Assembly (NCBI GenBank): GCA_005776365.1
Contig: SXPK01000158.1
Coordinates: 1 to 35,234 of the forward strand
DNA from: Planctomycetia bacterium
GTDB taxonomy: Bacteria; Planctomycetota; UBA1135; UBA2386
Length of the DNA: 35,234 nucleotides
Direction of reading: 5' to 3'
Shown: piece by piece, positions 19,957 through 30,086 of the stretch
Position numbering within the stretch: position 1 is the first letter of the stretch
Layout of the letters: every line of letters starts with the position of its first letter
The notes under the pieces: model-generated
What the model saw: the letters and a program-made list of their open reading frames with translations, nothing else
What the model was told of the DNA's origin: nothing
The model's database searches: none
Translations under genes and position numbers: made by a program

Positions 19957-20315
19957 CAGGATCTCTCGATGCCGCTTCGAAGCGAAGCGGGACGGAGAGC
20001 GTCCGCGGCGTGCGAACTGGGCGCAACCTCGGAGGGAGAAATGGCGGCCGCAGGGCTCGGCCGCTGGTGCGCACTGCTGCCAAATCGTTACGCCTCGCGA
20101 TGCGAGGCCGGATGAGTGGACTAGGGGGGGCCCGCGGAGATGGCCCGCATGCGGTGCCTTCTCAAGGCAGAGGCGAGGGAGCGGCCTCGTTGCCGCATTC
20201 CAAGATGCCGCCAGGCGCGCGCAACTCGGCTCGCGGACTTTGGAGCTAGCGAAGCTGGCAAGCGATCGCGCGGACCGCATTTGCTCCTACCCGCAGACCG
20301 CCGGCTGCCGCGATC

Positions 20316-20392
20316 TGGTAGGCGATGAGGGACTCGAACCCCCGACATCCTCCTTGTAAGGGAGGCGCTCTAACCAACTGAGCTAATCGCCC
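20316..20392 (-). tRNA. tRNA-Val (anticodon TAC), with encoded CCA
   Basis: GGGCGATTAGCTCAGTTGGTTAGAGCGCCTCCCTTACAAGGAGGATGTCGGGGGTTCGAGTCCCTCATCGCCTACCA; complete cloverleaf, anticodon loop CTTACAA. Confidence 0.96.
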
Positions 20393-20643
20393 GGGAAGGG
20401 CGGGAGACTCTAGCGCCGTTTCTTCCATGCGCCATCGCCGGACGACGAAGCGCTGGGCACACGTTGCATCGCGGCTGACAGGTGCATCGAGAGTGCGCAC
20501 CTTCGCGCACCACACGCGCGCGATCACACGGACGTCATCTGCCCGCTACAGGTAGGTCACTGACCCATCGCAGGCATCGGGATCACGAACAACTGATCAA
20601 AGCCGCCTGCGATCGCATCGTGGCGCTTCTCAAACCCTGACGT

Positions 20644-23600
20644 TCACTCCACCCGCCGCGCCGGCCGGAACCCAATCGTGTGACCAGACACTTGCGGCGC
20701 GGCGCCGTCGCGCGAGGTCACGCGCACGGTTGCAATCGTGTTGTCGAAGCTGCCGCCGCGGCTGGTGCGCTGCGGGAGGCCTTCGGCCGGCTGGAAGGGA
20801 TCGACTTCCGCGTGCGTCTCGTATGCATGCGTGTAGTGACCGTCGAGGCACCATTCCCACAGATTGCCGAGCATCTCGTGGAAGCCGAAGGGATTGGGCG
20901 GCAGCGCGCCGATCGGGCACGTTGCATTCCAACCGTCGTCGTAGGTCGGCCAATCCGCGATCGACGGCCAGGTCGCGCCGTGCTTCGCCGCGCTGCGGTC
21001 CGCGATGTTGAACTTGCCCACGAGGTCCGCCTGCTGGTCCGCGATGCTCCAACGCGCCGTCGTGCCACCGCGCGCCGCTCGTTCCCATTGCGCTTCGGTT
21101 GGCAACGACAGACCCGCGCGGCGACAGAACCGATCCGCGTCAAACCACGACACCTGCTCGACTGGATGCAACTCGCTCGCGATCCAATGGAGCCGCAAGG
21201 TGTAGGCGCTGGGTTGCGTGCCCATCAGGCGCTGCCACTGCGGCTGCGTGACTTCGTGCTTCGCCAAGAAGTAGGGGGAAACGCGAACCTCGTGCGGCGG
21301 CTCCTCGACCAACCTGGCCTCTGGGTCGAAAGCAACCGAGTCACGATCACGCGACGCGCCCATTCGGAACGACCCACCTGGCACCAGCACGAACACGATT
21401 GCCGATTCTGAGCCAAGGACGAGCTTGCCAGAGCCATCGCGAACAGGAGCAACGCCGCTGCACAGGCACGCGAACTCCCACAGACCGGACTGCGGATCAG
21501 CGCCGAGCGGCATCAGCCCTGGCTGCGGCAGGAGCTTCAGTTCCGGGTAGGCGCGTGTGAGTTCTGGAGCCGCTGCGGCCCATGCCAAGAAGGCGCCACC
21601 GCCCTCTGCGAACGATGCTTGCATGGTGCGCGCGAAGCGAAGGCGCCGCGCGACGCCCCATCCGGTCGCTGGATCGGCTCCCGCGCTCGCGTCGAGATGC
21701 ACGACGCGCAACCGTTCGAGGTCTCGGATCAGCGCCTCGAGCTGCGCGCTCCACCACGCGCTCGCGCGGTCGTCCGGCGCAAAGTTCCAGGTGCGGCGCA
21801 CGTCGACCTCTGCATCGAGACGAGCTCGCTCGGCTCGGAGCGCACCAATCGCATTGCCGGCCTCGGTGATGCCTGCATCCGACTGCGCGCGCGCAATGGC
21901 CTGACGCAGTCGCGTGCCGTCGATCGCAACAATGCCCGGCGCTGCTGCAGCCTTCGTCTCCGCGAGCGCCATCTCACGCGTCGCCGCAGCGTCGTCGCCG
22001 CACGCGAACTCGGCCCAGGCGAGGGCTTCGTGCAGAACCGAGTGCGAAATGGGAGGCTGCGAATCTTTGAGCAGGGCGCGTAGCGCATCGCGTCCCTTGC
22101 GCTCGCGACCGAACTCCGTGCGCTCGGGCCAACTCCACGATCGCGCAAGGTCGAAGCGCGCTCTGCGACTCGAGGGGAGCGGCTGCTCTGACGTCGGTTC
22201 CATCGTTGCGGACACAACGACTTCGCGCCCGCCGAGCTGCATCGCCCGCGTCGCCAAGGCTCGTTCTAGCGACGCCAACTCTGCCTCAACCTTCGCCAAG
22301 CGCTCGGCGCTCGGGTGCGAAGCGCGATCCGCTGCTCGTTCCGCCTCGGTGCTCGGCCTCGCTTGCAAGGCCAGCGCGGCGAGCTGTGCGTAATGGCCAG
22401 GCAACTCATCGACGAGCCGCTGTGCGCTGTCGGTCCATCTTGCCAGGTCTGGGATGCGATCTTGATACGGCGGCCACAGCGACGCCTCCTCTCTCAGCAG
22501 CACATCGAGGTCCTGTCGCGCGGCGAGTCGAAGCACGTCGCGACGCTGCGCGCCAGCCTCTTCTGCTTGCTCGGACGCGAGCATGGCATAGCGAAGCGAG
22601 ACGCCAACGCCAACGAACGCAGTCATCATGACGACCACAGCCGCAACGACCTGAAGGCGATGCCTGCGGACATACTTCCGCATCGAGTAGGCCATCGACG
22701 GCGGCCTGGCGCTGACCTCGTCGTCCGCAAGGTGCCGCTCCACGTCGGCAGCCAGCTCAGCGGCCGATGCATAGCGAAGTTCGGGATCGCGCTCCGTTGC
22801 CTTCTGCACGATCCAGTCGAGATCACCGCGCAAGGCGCGCTGCCAGGTTCGTTCTTGAGCGCCTTCCAGAACCGTCGCCGCGCTCGGTTTGCCGATGTCG
22901 AGATCGCGGATCCGCTCGCGAACATCCTGCGCACCACGAGTGCCCGCGAGCGCCACCGCGTGCGGGCCCTTGCCGGTCAACATCTCGTAGAGGACCGCGC
23001 CGAGCGAGAACACGTCCGCCCGCGTGTCGATCGCCTCGAAGTCACCGCGCAACTGTTCTGGGGACATGTAGCGCGGGGTCCCGAGCATCATCCCGGTCTC
23101 CGTCAGCCCCGCCGAATCGTCGCTCTGCTCCATCGCGCAGGCGATGCCGAAGTCGATCAGTTTGGGCCTTGGATCCTTGGCTCCGCCACAAACCAGCACG
23201 TTGCTCGGCTTGATGTCGCGATGCAGCACGCCTTTTTGATGCGCGTGGTGCACGCCATGGCACACCGCGCAGAACAACGCCAGCCGCGAACGCCGCGAAA
23301 GGCGATGCTGCTTGCAGAACTCGACGATCGGCAGGCCCTCGACCAGCTCCATCGAGAACCATGGCTTGCCCAGGTCAGTCGTCCCCGCATCGAAAACGCG
23401 CGCGATCGCATCGTGGTTCATGCGTGCCAGCGCGTCGCGCTCGCGCGAGAACCGCCGCAGAATCGATCGCGTGTCCATGCCGAGCTTCAACACCTTGACT
23501 GCGACCTCGCGCGGCAGCCCGCCGACCTCCACGGCGCGATACACTTCGCCAAACCCACCGCGTCCGAGCAGCGCCAGGATCCGATACGGACCAACGCGCT

Positions 23601-23817
23601 CCGGCTGCGCCTCGTCGGAGCTCGACACGGTCGGATAGCGCGCAACGAACTCGCGGATGCCGCTCACTTGATCGGGATACCTGCGTTCGATCGTCGCAAC
23701 GGCGAGCATTCTTTGTTTGGCCCCGGTGTTGCGGAACCACGCTGCTTCCAACTCCGACAACAGATCCTCGGGCAGATCCACTTTCTCGGGCACAGGGGTC
23801 GCGTCTTTGCTGCTCAT
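20644..23817 (-). CDS. Ser/Thr protein kinase – TM – formylglycine-generating-enzyme/sulfatase-modifying-factor (FGE) domain protein
   Basis: Motifs GRGGFGEVYRA, VAVKVL, HRDIKPSNV, DFGIA, SPEQL; TM 'LQVVAAVVVMMTAFVGVGVSL'; C-terminal 'PHEVRVSPYFLAKHEVTQPQWQRLMG…LPTEAQWERAARGG…NPFGFHEMLGNLWEWCLDG…RGGSFDN…GFRPARR'. Confidence 0.93.
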   Translation of the reverse strand: MSSKDATPVPEKVDLPEDLLSELEAAWFRNTGAKQRMLAVATIERRYPDQVSGIREFVARYPTVSSSDEAQPERVGPYRILALLGRGGFGEVYRAVEVGGLPREVAVKVLKLGMDTRSILRRFSRERDALARMNHDAIARVFDAGTTDLGKPWFSMELVEGLPIVEFCKQHRLSRRSRLALFCAVCHGVHHAHQKGVLHRDIKPSNVLVCGGAKDPRPKLIDFGIACAMEQSDDSAGLTETGMMLGTPRYMSPEQLRGDFEAIDTRADVFSLGAVLYEMLTGKGPHAVALAGTRGAQDVRERIRDLDIGKPSAATVLEGAQERTWQRALRGDLDWIVQKATERDPELRYASAAELAADVERHLADDEVSARPPSMAYSMRKYVRRHRLQVVAAVVVMMTAFVGVGVSLRYAMLASEQAEEAGAQRRDVLRLAARQDLDVLLREEASLWPPYQDRIPDLARWTDSAQRLVDELPGHYAQLAALALQARPSTEAERAADRASHPSAERLAKVEAELASLERALATRAMQLGGREVVVSATMEPTSEQPLPSSRRARFDLARSWSWPERTEFGRERKGRDALRALLKDSQPPISHSVLHEALAWAEFACGDDAAATREMALAETKAAAAPGIVAIDGTRLRQAIARAQSDAGITEAGNAIGALRAERARLDAEVDVRRTWNFAPDDRASAWWSAQLEALIRDLERLRVVHLDASAGADPATGWGVARRLRFARTMQASFAEGGGAFLAWAAAAPELTRAYPELKLLPQPGLMPLGADPQSGLWEFACLCSGVAPVRDGSGKLVLGSESAIVFVLVPGGSFRMGASRDRDSVAFDPEARLVEEPPHEVRVSPYFLAKHEVTQPQWQRLMGTQPSAYTLRLHWIASELHPVEQVSWFDADRFCRRAGLSLPTEAQWERAARGGTTARWSIADQQADLVGKFNIADRSAAKHGATWPSIADWPTYDDGWNATCPIGALPPNPFGFHEMLGNLWEWCLDGHYTHAYETHAEVDPFQPAEGLPQRTSRGGSFDNTIATVRVTSRDGAAPQVSGHTIGFRPARRVE

Positions 23818-24026
23818 GACGATCGTCGAGTGCGTCGATCGTCCACGACGACGACGACGACGCGCCAGTTCTTAGAACAGGTTTTCTTCGACGCGCGCTC
23901 TTACCTGCGTCACGAATTGGTGCTCTGCAGGGAACTCGCGACACAGCGATCGGGCTTGGGATGCGGCCCTCCCTTGCAGAAGTGCTGCGAGACCGCTGCT
24001 GCCGTCCTGCTGCCGTCCCCGTCAGT

Positions 24027-25796
24027 TCACAGCTCGTAGACCCACGGCACCAACCAGACCATGGCCGCAACCGTGGTGATCGTCAGCGGGAATCCGACTC
24101 GTAGATAGTCGGTGAAGCGGTAGCCGCCCGGCCCCATGACCATGATGTTGGTCTGGTAGCCGATCGGCGTGAGGAAGGAGTTGGATGCAGCGATTGCGAC
24201 CGCGATCGCGAACGGCCTCGGATCGACGCCCAGTTGCGCCGCACTTGCAAACGCAATGGGCAGGATGAGCGCCGCCGCCGCATTGTTGGTGATCATCTCG
24301 GTCACGATCACCGTCGTGAGGACCAAGCCGAGCAGCGTCAGGTGGACATTGCCGCCACCGGTAAGCATGGAGAGGCATCTCGCGAGTTCGGTCGCCAAAC
24401 CAGACTCCGACATCGCCTCACCGAGCGCAAACGAAGCGGCGATCACCAGGATCGTGTCCATGTCGACCGCCGCACGCGCTTCTGCGGCGCTGAGCACGCC
24501 GCACGCGACGATCAGCACGGCCCCGACGAGTGATGCATGCAGCATCGGCAATACCCCGAGCCCCGCGACGACACAGACTCCGACCATCACCACGCCGACG
24601 ATCCAGGCCCGTTTGCTCGCCGCCGGCGCCGAGCCTTCCATCGAGGTGATCATCAAGAAATCAGGCCGATCTCGCCAACGCAGGCGGAAGCCCGGATCTG
24701 CCAACAGAATCAACGTGTCGCCCAACCGCAGGCGAACGTCGCCCAGCTTGGTGTCGAGTTCCTGACCGGAGCGATGGATCGCCACGACGGCGGCTTGGTA
24801 GTGATCGCGGAATGCGATCTCCTTCAAGGTGCGGCCGACCAACGGTGAGTTCGCGCCCACGACGACCTGCAAGAACCTGTGCTTGGCCGAGTCGAAGTGC
24901 GCAACGTGGTTGCTCTCTGCCGACTCGAGGCCGCGGCGCGCATGCAGGTCGACAACCTTGCCCGACGTGCCGACGAAGTTGAGGAGGTCGCCGCTCTGCA
25001 ACGCAGCATCGGGACGGACCGGCGCGATCTGCTCGCCGCCGCGCTCGATGCTCGCGAGATAGAGGCCTTCGAGCGCGCGCAGGCCGGCGTTTTCGACGGT
25101 CTTGCCGACGAGTTGTCCCCCCGCCACCACGCGCATGCACACCGCAAACTGCCGGCCTCCACCGGTGCCGTCCGCAGCCGGGCTGCGACGGTCCGGCAGC
25201 AACCACGGCGAGGTGACGATCAAGGTCAGGATGCCGATCAATGCGACAGGCAAGCCGATCGGCGTGATCTCGAACAGGCTGAAGGGCACGCCGGTCTCCT
25301 TCGCGAGCATGCCGGACACGACCAGATTGGTCGAAGTGCCCATCGTCGTGATGACGCCGCCGAGCACGACAGCAAACGACATCGGCATCAGGTAGAGCGA
25401 CGCCGACACGCGCACCCGATCCGCCCACCGCAGGATCTGCGGGATCAGCATCGCGACAATCGGAGTGTTGTTGAGGAACGCGGAAGCGAACGCAGACGAG
25501 CCGAGCAGCCGCGACATCGCCATGCGGCCACCGCGACCGTCGCCAAGGAGTCGCTCGGTGAGCGGTTGAATGACGCCCGTCGCCTCGGTCGCGCGCGCCA
25601 GCACGAACAAGGCCGCGACGGTGAACGGCGCCGGGTTGCCAAAGCCCGCAAACGCCTGCTCAGGCGTGATCACATCGGTCAACAGGAGCAGGATCGCGGC
25701 CCCGAGCATCGTGTGCGCCGGCGACACCCATTCGCGGGCGAGGCTCAGCAGCGTCACGAGCGTGACGCCAAGCGTGGTCCAGGCTTGCCAGGTCAT
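24027..25796 (-). CDS. SLC13/DASS-family anion permease with TrkA-C (RCK_C)-like domains
   Basis: 'FLNNTPIVAMLIPQILRWADR…TTMGTSTNLVVSGML'; central soluble region with 'VVGANSPLVGRTLKEIAFRDHYQAAVVAIHRSGQEL'; C-terminal 'TNNAAAALILPIAFA…LTPIGYQTNIMVMGPGGYRFTDYLRVGFPL'. Confidence 0.9.
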   Translation of the reverse strand: MTWQAWTTLGVTLVTLLSLAREWVSPAHTMLGAAILLLLTDVITPEQAFAGFGNPAPFTVAALFVLARATEATGVIQPLTERLLGDGRGGRMAMSRLLGSSAFASAFLNNTPIVAMLIPQILRWADRVRVSASLYLMPMSFAVVLGGVITTMGTSTNLVVSGMLAKETGVPFSLFEITPIGLPVALIGILTLIVTSPWLLPDRRSPAADGTGGGRQFAVCMRVVAGGQLVGKTVENAGLRALEGLYLASIERGGEQIAPVRPDAALQSGDLLNFVGTSGKVVDLHARRGLESAESNHVAHFDSAKHRFLQVVVGANSPLVGRTLKEIAFRDHYQAAVVAIHRSGQELDTKLGDVRLRLGDTLILLADPGFRLRWRDRPDFLMITSMEGSAPAASKRAWIVGVVMVGVCVVAGLGVLPMLHASLVGAVLIVACGVLSAAEARAAVDMDTILVIAASFALGEAMSESGLATELARCLSMLTGGGNVHLTLLGLVLTTVIVTEMITNNAAAALILPIAFASAAQLGVDPRPFAIAVAIAASNSFLTPIGYQTNIMVMGPGGYRFTDYLRVGFPLTITTVAAMVWLVPWVYEL

Positions 25797-26247
25797 GGTC
25801 GACTGAGTTCAGGTTCGGATTGCATGGAACGACGCCGCGGCGGACCGCGGCGCGCTCGTGAGTGATTCGTCGTTTGGATCCCAGCTTGGCCGAGCACCGA
25901 TGCCGTGGTGCTCAGTTCGAGATTGCGATGCAGGCATCGGACCTCGAGTCCTTAGCCGTGGGCAACGGCTTGAGAACCCAGCCCAAGATCGGCGCAACCG
26001 CCAAAACCACTGGAGCCTTGCGGTCGGGCGCAGAGGACGCAACCAGCGACTCCCAACCCAACTTCGATCCGAGCCGAGGCTGAACCCTCGGTGGCATCGG
26101 CCACGCGCGTCAATGCGCGCGCGCAATGAACGCAGAGAACACCCGCGCCGCACGCCTGCTGACGCGCCCCTTCCTGCCCTGTGCATCTCGGACATACTGA
26201 ATCGTGCGCGGGGCAGAAGACGCCCGAAGCTGCACGCCAAATATCCG

Positions 26248-27693
26248 ATGTCCCGTCCACCAAGCAGCCTGCCGCGCGCAACGCAAGTCGCCGGCCACAC
26301 GACGCTGTTCTGCGTCGCGCTGCTTGCTGTCACGACCGCGATTCGCAGCGCGGATCCGATGCCCTTCCACAGTTGGACGCGCAGCAAGATCCACGAGACG
26401 GTCACGCCAGATGCGCCCTACGACACGCTATTCGTCGGGACGAGCCGGATGGAGTTCGGCCTGATGCCCTCGGAATTCGACGCGCGGAGCAGCGAACTCG
26501 GCATCCCAACCCGCACCTTCAACGGCGCCCTCAGCGGGCTGCGCACGCACGATGTCATTCACGTCTTGCATTGGATTACGGATCGCGCGCCGGCCTCACT
26601 GCGCCGTGTGGTGATGGAGTTGCACGACCTCGACCAGCACGTGAATGGCAGCCAGTGGTTCTCGGACATGCAGATCGAGATGCACGCGCCGTCGACGCTG
26701 CTCCCGCGGCTCGCCTCGGTGGCAAAGGTCTCGCGGGGGTTCGCAGAGCAAATGCGGCAAGGTGGGTCCGTGGCCCTGCACGGACTCGCCAATGCGCTGA
26801 CGCTCGGTGAAGGCGCGCGCATCGTCGCGGATCGAATCGCGATAGCAGACGGCGGGTCGCTGCCGAACGCCTGGCGATCGGGCAGCACGGGTTGGCGCGC
26901 GGTCGACACCCACTCGACACCGCACGTCGACCAGATGCGCCGGGATCTGATCGAGGGGCGCGCGTATTGGGAACGAGCCCTGTTCGACAAGTCACTGCGT
27001 CCCACGGCCGACGAGTTCCTAGGCGGCTTCCGCAGCGAGCCGTTCTTCGCATTGCAAGATCGGCTGCGGGCGCGAGGCATCGAACTCGTGCTCGTCGTGA
27101 TGCCCACGATCTCATTCGACTTCTACGGCCGAGAACTGGTCCCGGCGCTGAGTAGCCGCATCCTGACGATCGAATGCGATCGCCCTGCCGAGCACCGGCC
27201 GGTGTTCGCGTGGGAGAACTTCTTCTACGTGTCCCACCTGTCCATTGCCGGAGCCAAAGCGTTCTCGCGGCATCTCGCCGAACTCCTCGCCGAATGCGAT
27301 CAAGAGGGCCGTCGCGCACCGCGACCGCGCTATCGCGCACCCGGCGGGACTGTGGCGCGCATCGAACGCTCTGAGCAGGGGCTGAAGATCGTGGCCACCA
27401 ACGTGCCGCTCACCGGCGACCTCGTCGCAGCGCTCTCACGTCGGTCGCCGGATCGCGAACTGATGCCGGGCGTCAGTCTTTGCATCGAGTTGCCCGCGAT
27501 CGCGCAATGCGCTCTGGATCGCACCGGCCTCGATTCGGCCACTGGCACGATCCCCTGGGACCGCTTGCCGACGGGGGATGTCTACTGGCTTCAGGCTGGC
27601 GCAATGCGCGGCGATGAAGTCCTCGATCTCTGCGCGCCGATTCCAATCGATCTCACCGAGTTGCCTGCAGGCTCGGAGAAAGTCCGCCGCTGA
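26248..27693 (+). CDS. Exported SGNH/DltD-like protein of unknown function
   Basis: ATG 26248 followed by a hydrophobic N-terminus; 'DTLFVGTSRMEFGLMPSEFD' block-I-like and 'FYVSHLSIAGAKAFSRHLAELL' block-V-like motifs. Confidence 0.6.
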   Translation: MSRPPSSLPRATQVAGHTTLFCVALLAVTTAIRSADPMPFHSWTRSKIHETVTPDAPYDTLFVGTSRMEFGLMPSEFDARSSELGIPTRTFNGALSGLRTHDVIHVLHWITDRAPASLRRVVMELHDLDQHVNGSQWFSDMQIEMHAPSTLLPRLASVAKVSRGFAEQMRQGGSVALHGLANALTLGEGARIVADRIAIADGGSLPNAWRSGSTGWRAVDTHSTPHVDQMRRDLIEGRAYWERALFDKSLRPTADEFLGGFRSEPFFALQDRLRARGIELVLVVMPTISFDFYGRELVPALSSRILTIECDRPAEHRPVFAWENFFYVSHLSIAGAKAFSRHLAELLAECDQEGRRAPRPRYRAPGGTVARIERSEQGLKIVATNVPLTGDLVAALSRRSPDRELMPGVSLCIELPAIAQCALDRTGLDSATGTIPWDRLPTGDVYWLQAGAMRGDEVLDLCAPIPIDLTELPAGSEKVRR

Positions 27694-28239
27694 CGACGGG
27701 TCGATTGCACATGCGCGTTGACGCGCGGTCGAGATGAACGCTTCCACTTGCCAGTGCGCGTCCTCGGCACCGCACTGCTTGCTAACCCGCTGGCCCATCC
27801 GCTCGTGCAGCAGCTGTCGCCAAGCTCGCTCGACGACATCGAACGCACGTCGCGCCGTCTGCGGCATGCGCATCAACTCGCGAAGCAGGCATGGGCTTCG
27901 AGACCGCTCGCTGCGGCTGGCCTCTGGCAAGGCGTCGGCGAACAGTCGATGCACGAGGCACTTCCACCCAGCACGGACCCCCATTGCAGACAACGCATGG
28001 ACTTGGTGTCGTGACACGATTGTGTCGCCTGATTGCTGCACGGCGTTGATGAAGGACTGCAGCAACAGGCCGCGCGCACGCGCATGTGCCTGCAGCATGA
28101 CATCTTTGGTTGCGATGCGCCGCGGCTCATCGATTGGGCCGTGTCGTCTTGGACCGAATTCGAGCCCCTACCGCTTTCGAGCAAACTGAGGCAGCATTGC
28201 GAATCCTCACCCGGCCAGCACCGCCAGCAAGGCCCGCTT

Positions 28240-29892
28240 ATGCTCGACCGCAGAAGTCTCCTCAAGCTATCTCTTGCCTCCATTGGAACGGAGACGCTCC
28301 GAAATGCCCGGCCCTTGTCTGCATGGTTCGGCGATCCTCCGCCGAGCCCTCGCGTCACGCCATTCGTGCACGCCCTGCCGATCCCGCCGCTCGCCTCCTA
28401 CCGGCCGGCCTTTGAGACGGCGGCGCACTTCCCGCCGCAGAGCGTTCTTGCCCGGCGCTACTTCGAAGTCATCTCCGAGGAGCGCGCCGTCCGGTTGCAT
28501 CCGCAGTTGCCACTGACGCGCATCTGGGGCTATCGCGACGCTGGCTCGCCGACGTCGTCGCTGATGCTCGGTCCGACGCTGGTCGGACGTTCCAATGAGC
28601 CCTTCGTCCTGCGCTATACCAACCGGTTGCCGACGACCCACCAGGGCTTCGGCCTCACCCATACGGTGCTGCACCTGCACGGTTATCACGGCGACGCGCG
28701 GTATGACGGGTTTCCCGAGAACGTGCACGGCTACACCTCCGTCATCGCCCCAGGCGAGAGCTATGACCATGCGGTCACCAACCTCGATCCCGGGGCACTC
28801 GATGGCCAACCCGATGCATCCGATCGCCCAGCCACCATGTGGTATCACGACCACGTGCTCGACTACACCGCGCAAAACGTCATGCGCGGCCTCGCCGGGG
28901 CCTTCGTGTTCTTCGATGAACTCGACACCGGCAACGAGACCACGGAGCTCCGATTGCCGAGCGGGGCCTATGACATCCCACTGGTGCTCCAGGATCGACG
29001 CCTCGATGCGGCAGGGCAGCTTTGGTATGACCCGCTCGACCACAACGGCTTCCTCGGCGACCTGTTCTTGGTCAATGGCGCGATCCAGCCGTTCTTGAAC
29101 GTCAGCGCGCGCAAGTATCGCTTCCGCCTGCTCAATGGCTGCAACGCGCGCTTCCTTGCGATGCACCTCACCCGTGAGAACGGCACGGTGGAGCCGCTCG
29201 CTGTCATTGCCACAGAAGGCGGGCTGATGTCGACGACGCTGCGCAACGAACGGATGCTGTTCACGAGCCCAGCTCAGCGCCTGGATTTCGTCGTCGACTT
29301 CTCGCGCTATGCGCCCGGCACGGTGCTCTATCTGGAGAATCGGCTCGATCAACCGGATGGCCGCGGGCCGCGCGGAGCGTTCGACAATCCCGGGCTGCTG
29401 CCGCGCGGAGACCGTTTCCTCAAGATCGTGGTCGGCGATCCGGTCGAGGACCCAAGCCAGTTGCCTGACGTGCTACGACCCTTCTCGCCGATCAGCGCCT
29501 CGGTGCTGGCGACTGCCGAACGCCGCGATCTGCGCTTTAGTCGCAGCAACGGGGTCTGGGTCGTCAACAACCAGGCCGTCGACCTGGAGCGGCCGCTGTT
29601 CACCATCCAACGCGGCCGGCCGCAGATCTGGACCTTCCGCAACAACAGCGGCGGCTGGTGGCACCCGATCCACCCGCACCTCGAACACATGCGCGTGCTG
29701 CGTCGCAATGGCGGCCAGCCTTCGCGTTTCGAACGCGATGGTCAAGCGCGCCTGGACACGGTCAACCTCGGCGCCAACGACGAGGTGCAGGTCTACTACA
29801 AGGCCCACGACTACACCGGCCGGTGGGTGATCCACTGCCACACGATCGAGCACGAGGACGCGTTCATGATGGCCTGCTTCGACGTGGTCTGA
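28240..29892 (+). CDS. Multicopper oxidase
   Basis: Copper-ligand motifs LHLHGYHGDARYDGFPE, WYHDHVLDYTAQNVMRGLAG, HPIHPHLEHMRVL and HCHTIEHEDAFMM; N-terminal DRRSLLKLSLAS resembles a degenerate Tat/Sec signal. Confidence 0.93.
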   Translation: MLDRRSLLKLSLASIGTETLRNARPLSAWFGDPPPSPRVTPFVHALPIPPLASYRPAFETAAHFPPQSVLARRYFEVISEERAVRLHPQLPLTRIWGYRDAGSPTSSLMLGPTLVGRSNEPFVLRYTNRLPTTHQGFGLTHTVLHLHGYHGDARYDGFPENVHGYTSVIAPGESYDHAVTNLDPGALDGQPDASDRPATMWYHDHVLDYTAQNVMRGLAGAFVFFDELDTGNETTELRLPSGAYDIPLVLQDRRLDAAGQLWYDPLDHNGFLGDLFLVNGAIQPFLNVSARKYRFRLLNGCNARFLAMHLTRENGTVEPLAVIATEGGLMSTTLRNERMLFTSPAQRLDFVVDFSRYAPGTVLYLENRLDQPDGRGPRGAFDNPGLLPRGDRFLKIVVGDPVEDPSQLPDVLRPFSPISASVLATAERRDLRFSRSNGVWVVNNQAVDLERPLFTIQRGRPQIWTFRNNSGGWWHPIHPHLEHMRVLRRNGGQPSRFERDGQARLDTVNLGANDEVQVYYKAHDYTGRWVIHCHTIEHEDAFMMACFDVV

Positions 29893-30086
29893 TGTGACGT
29901 GGTCTCTGGTGACGTGATGTGAGGTGAATGGGGACGTTGGCGATGCTGGCGACCCCACGCAAGAACGCCCAGGGCAGGAGCCAAGGCGCATGAGGCCACG
30001 GCCCCATCGCAAACCCCTGTCACAAAGCAAAGGCTCGAGCATTCCGGTCCGCGGTGCCCGATCACGGCGCCATTCCCTCGAACCGC

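Noticed and set aside
19732-20280. ORF-track reading of two separate genes, or a thioredoxin pseudogene with a nonsense mutation
   Set aside because: The stop is precisely at the CxxC Cys codon, the rest of the frame is intact for over 230 codons, and a SECIS-like hairpin follows. Sec read-through is the better hypothesis, though a sequencing error is not excluded.
23845-23868. GAC/CGT simple repeat upstream of the kinase-FGE gene
   Set aside because: Short trinucleotide run common in high-GC genomes; too short to call a functional repeat.
22315-24039. Plus-strand 574-aa ORF opposite the third kinase
   Set aside because: Antisense shadow of the kinase/TM region; no recognisable domain.
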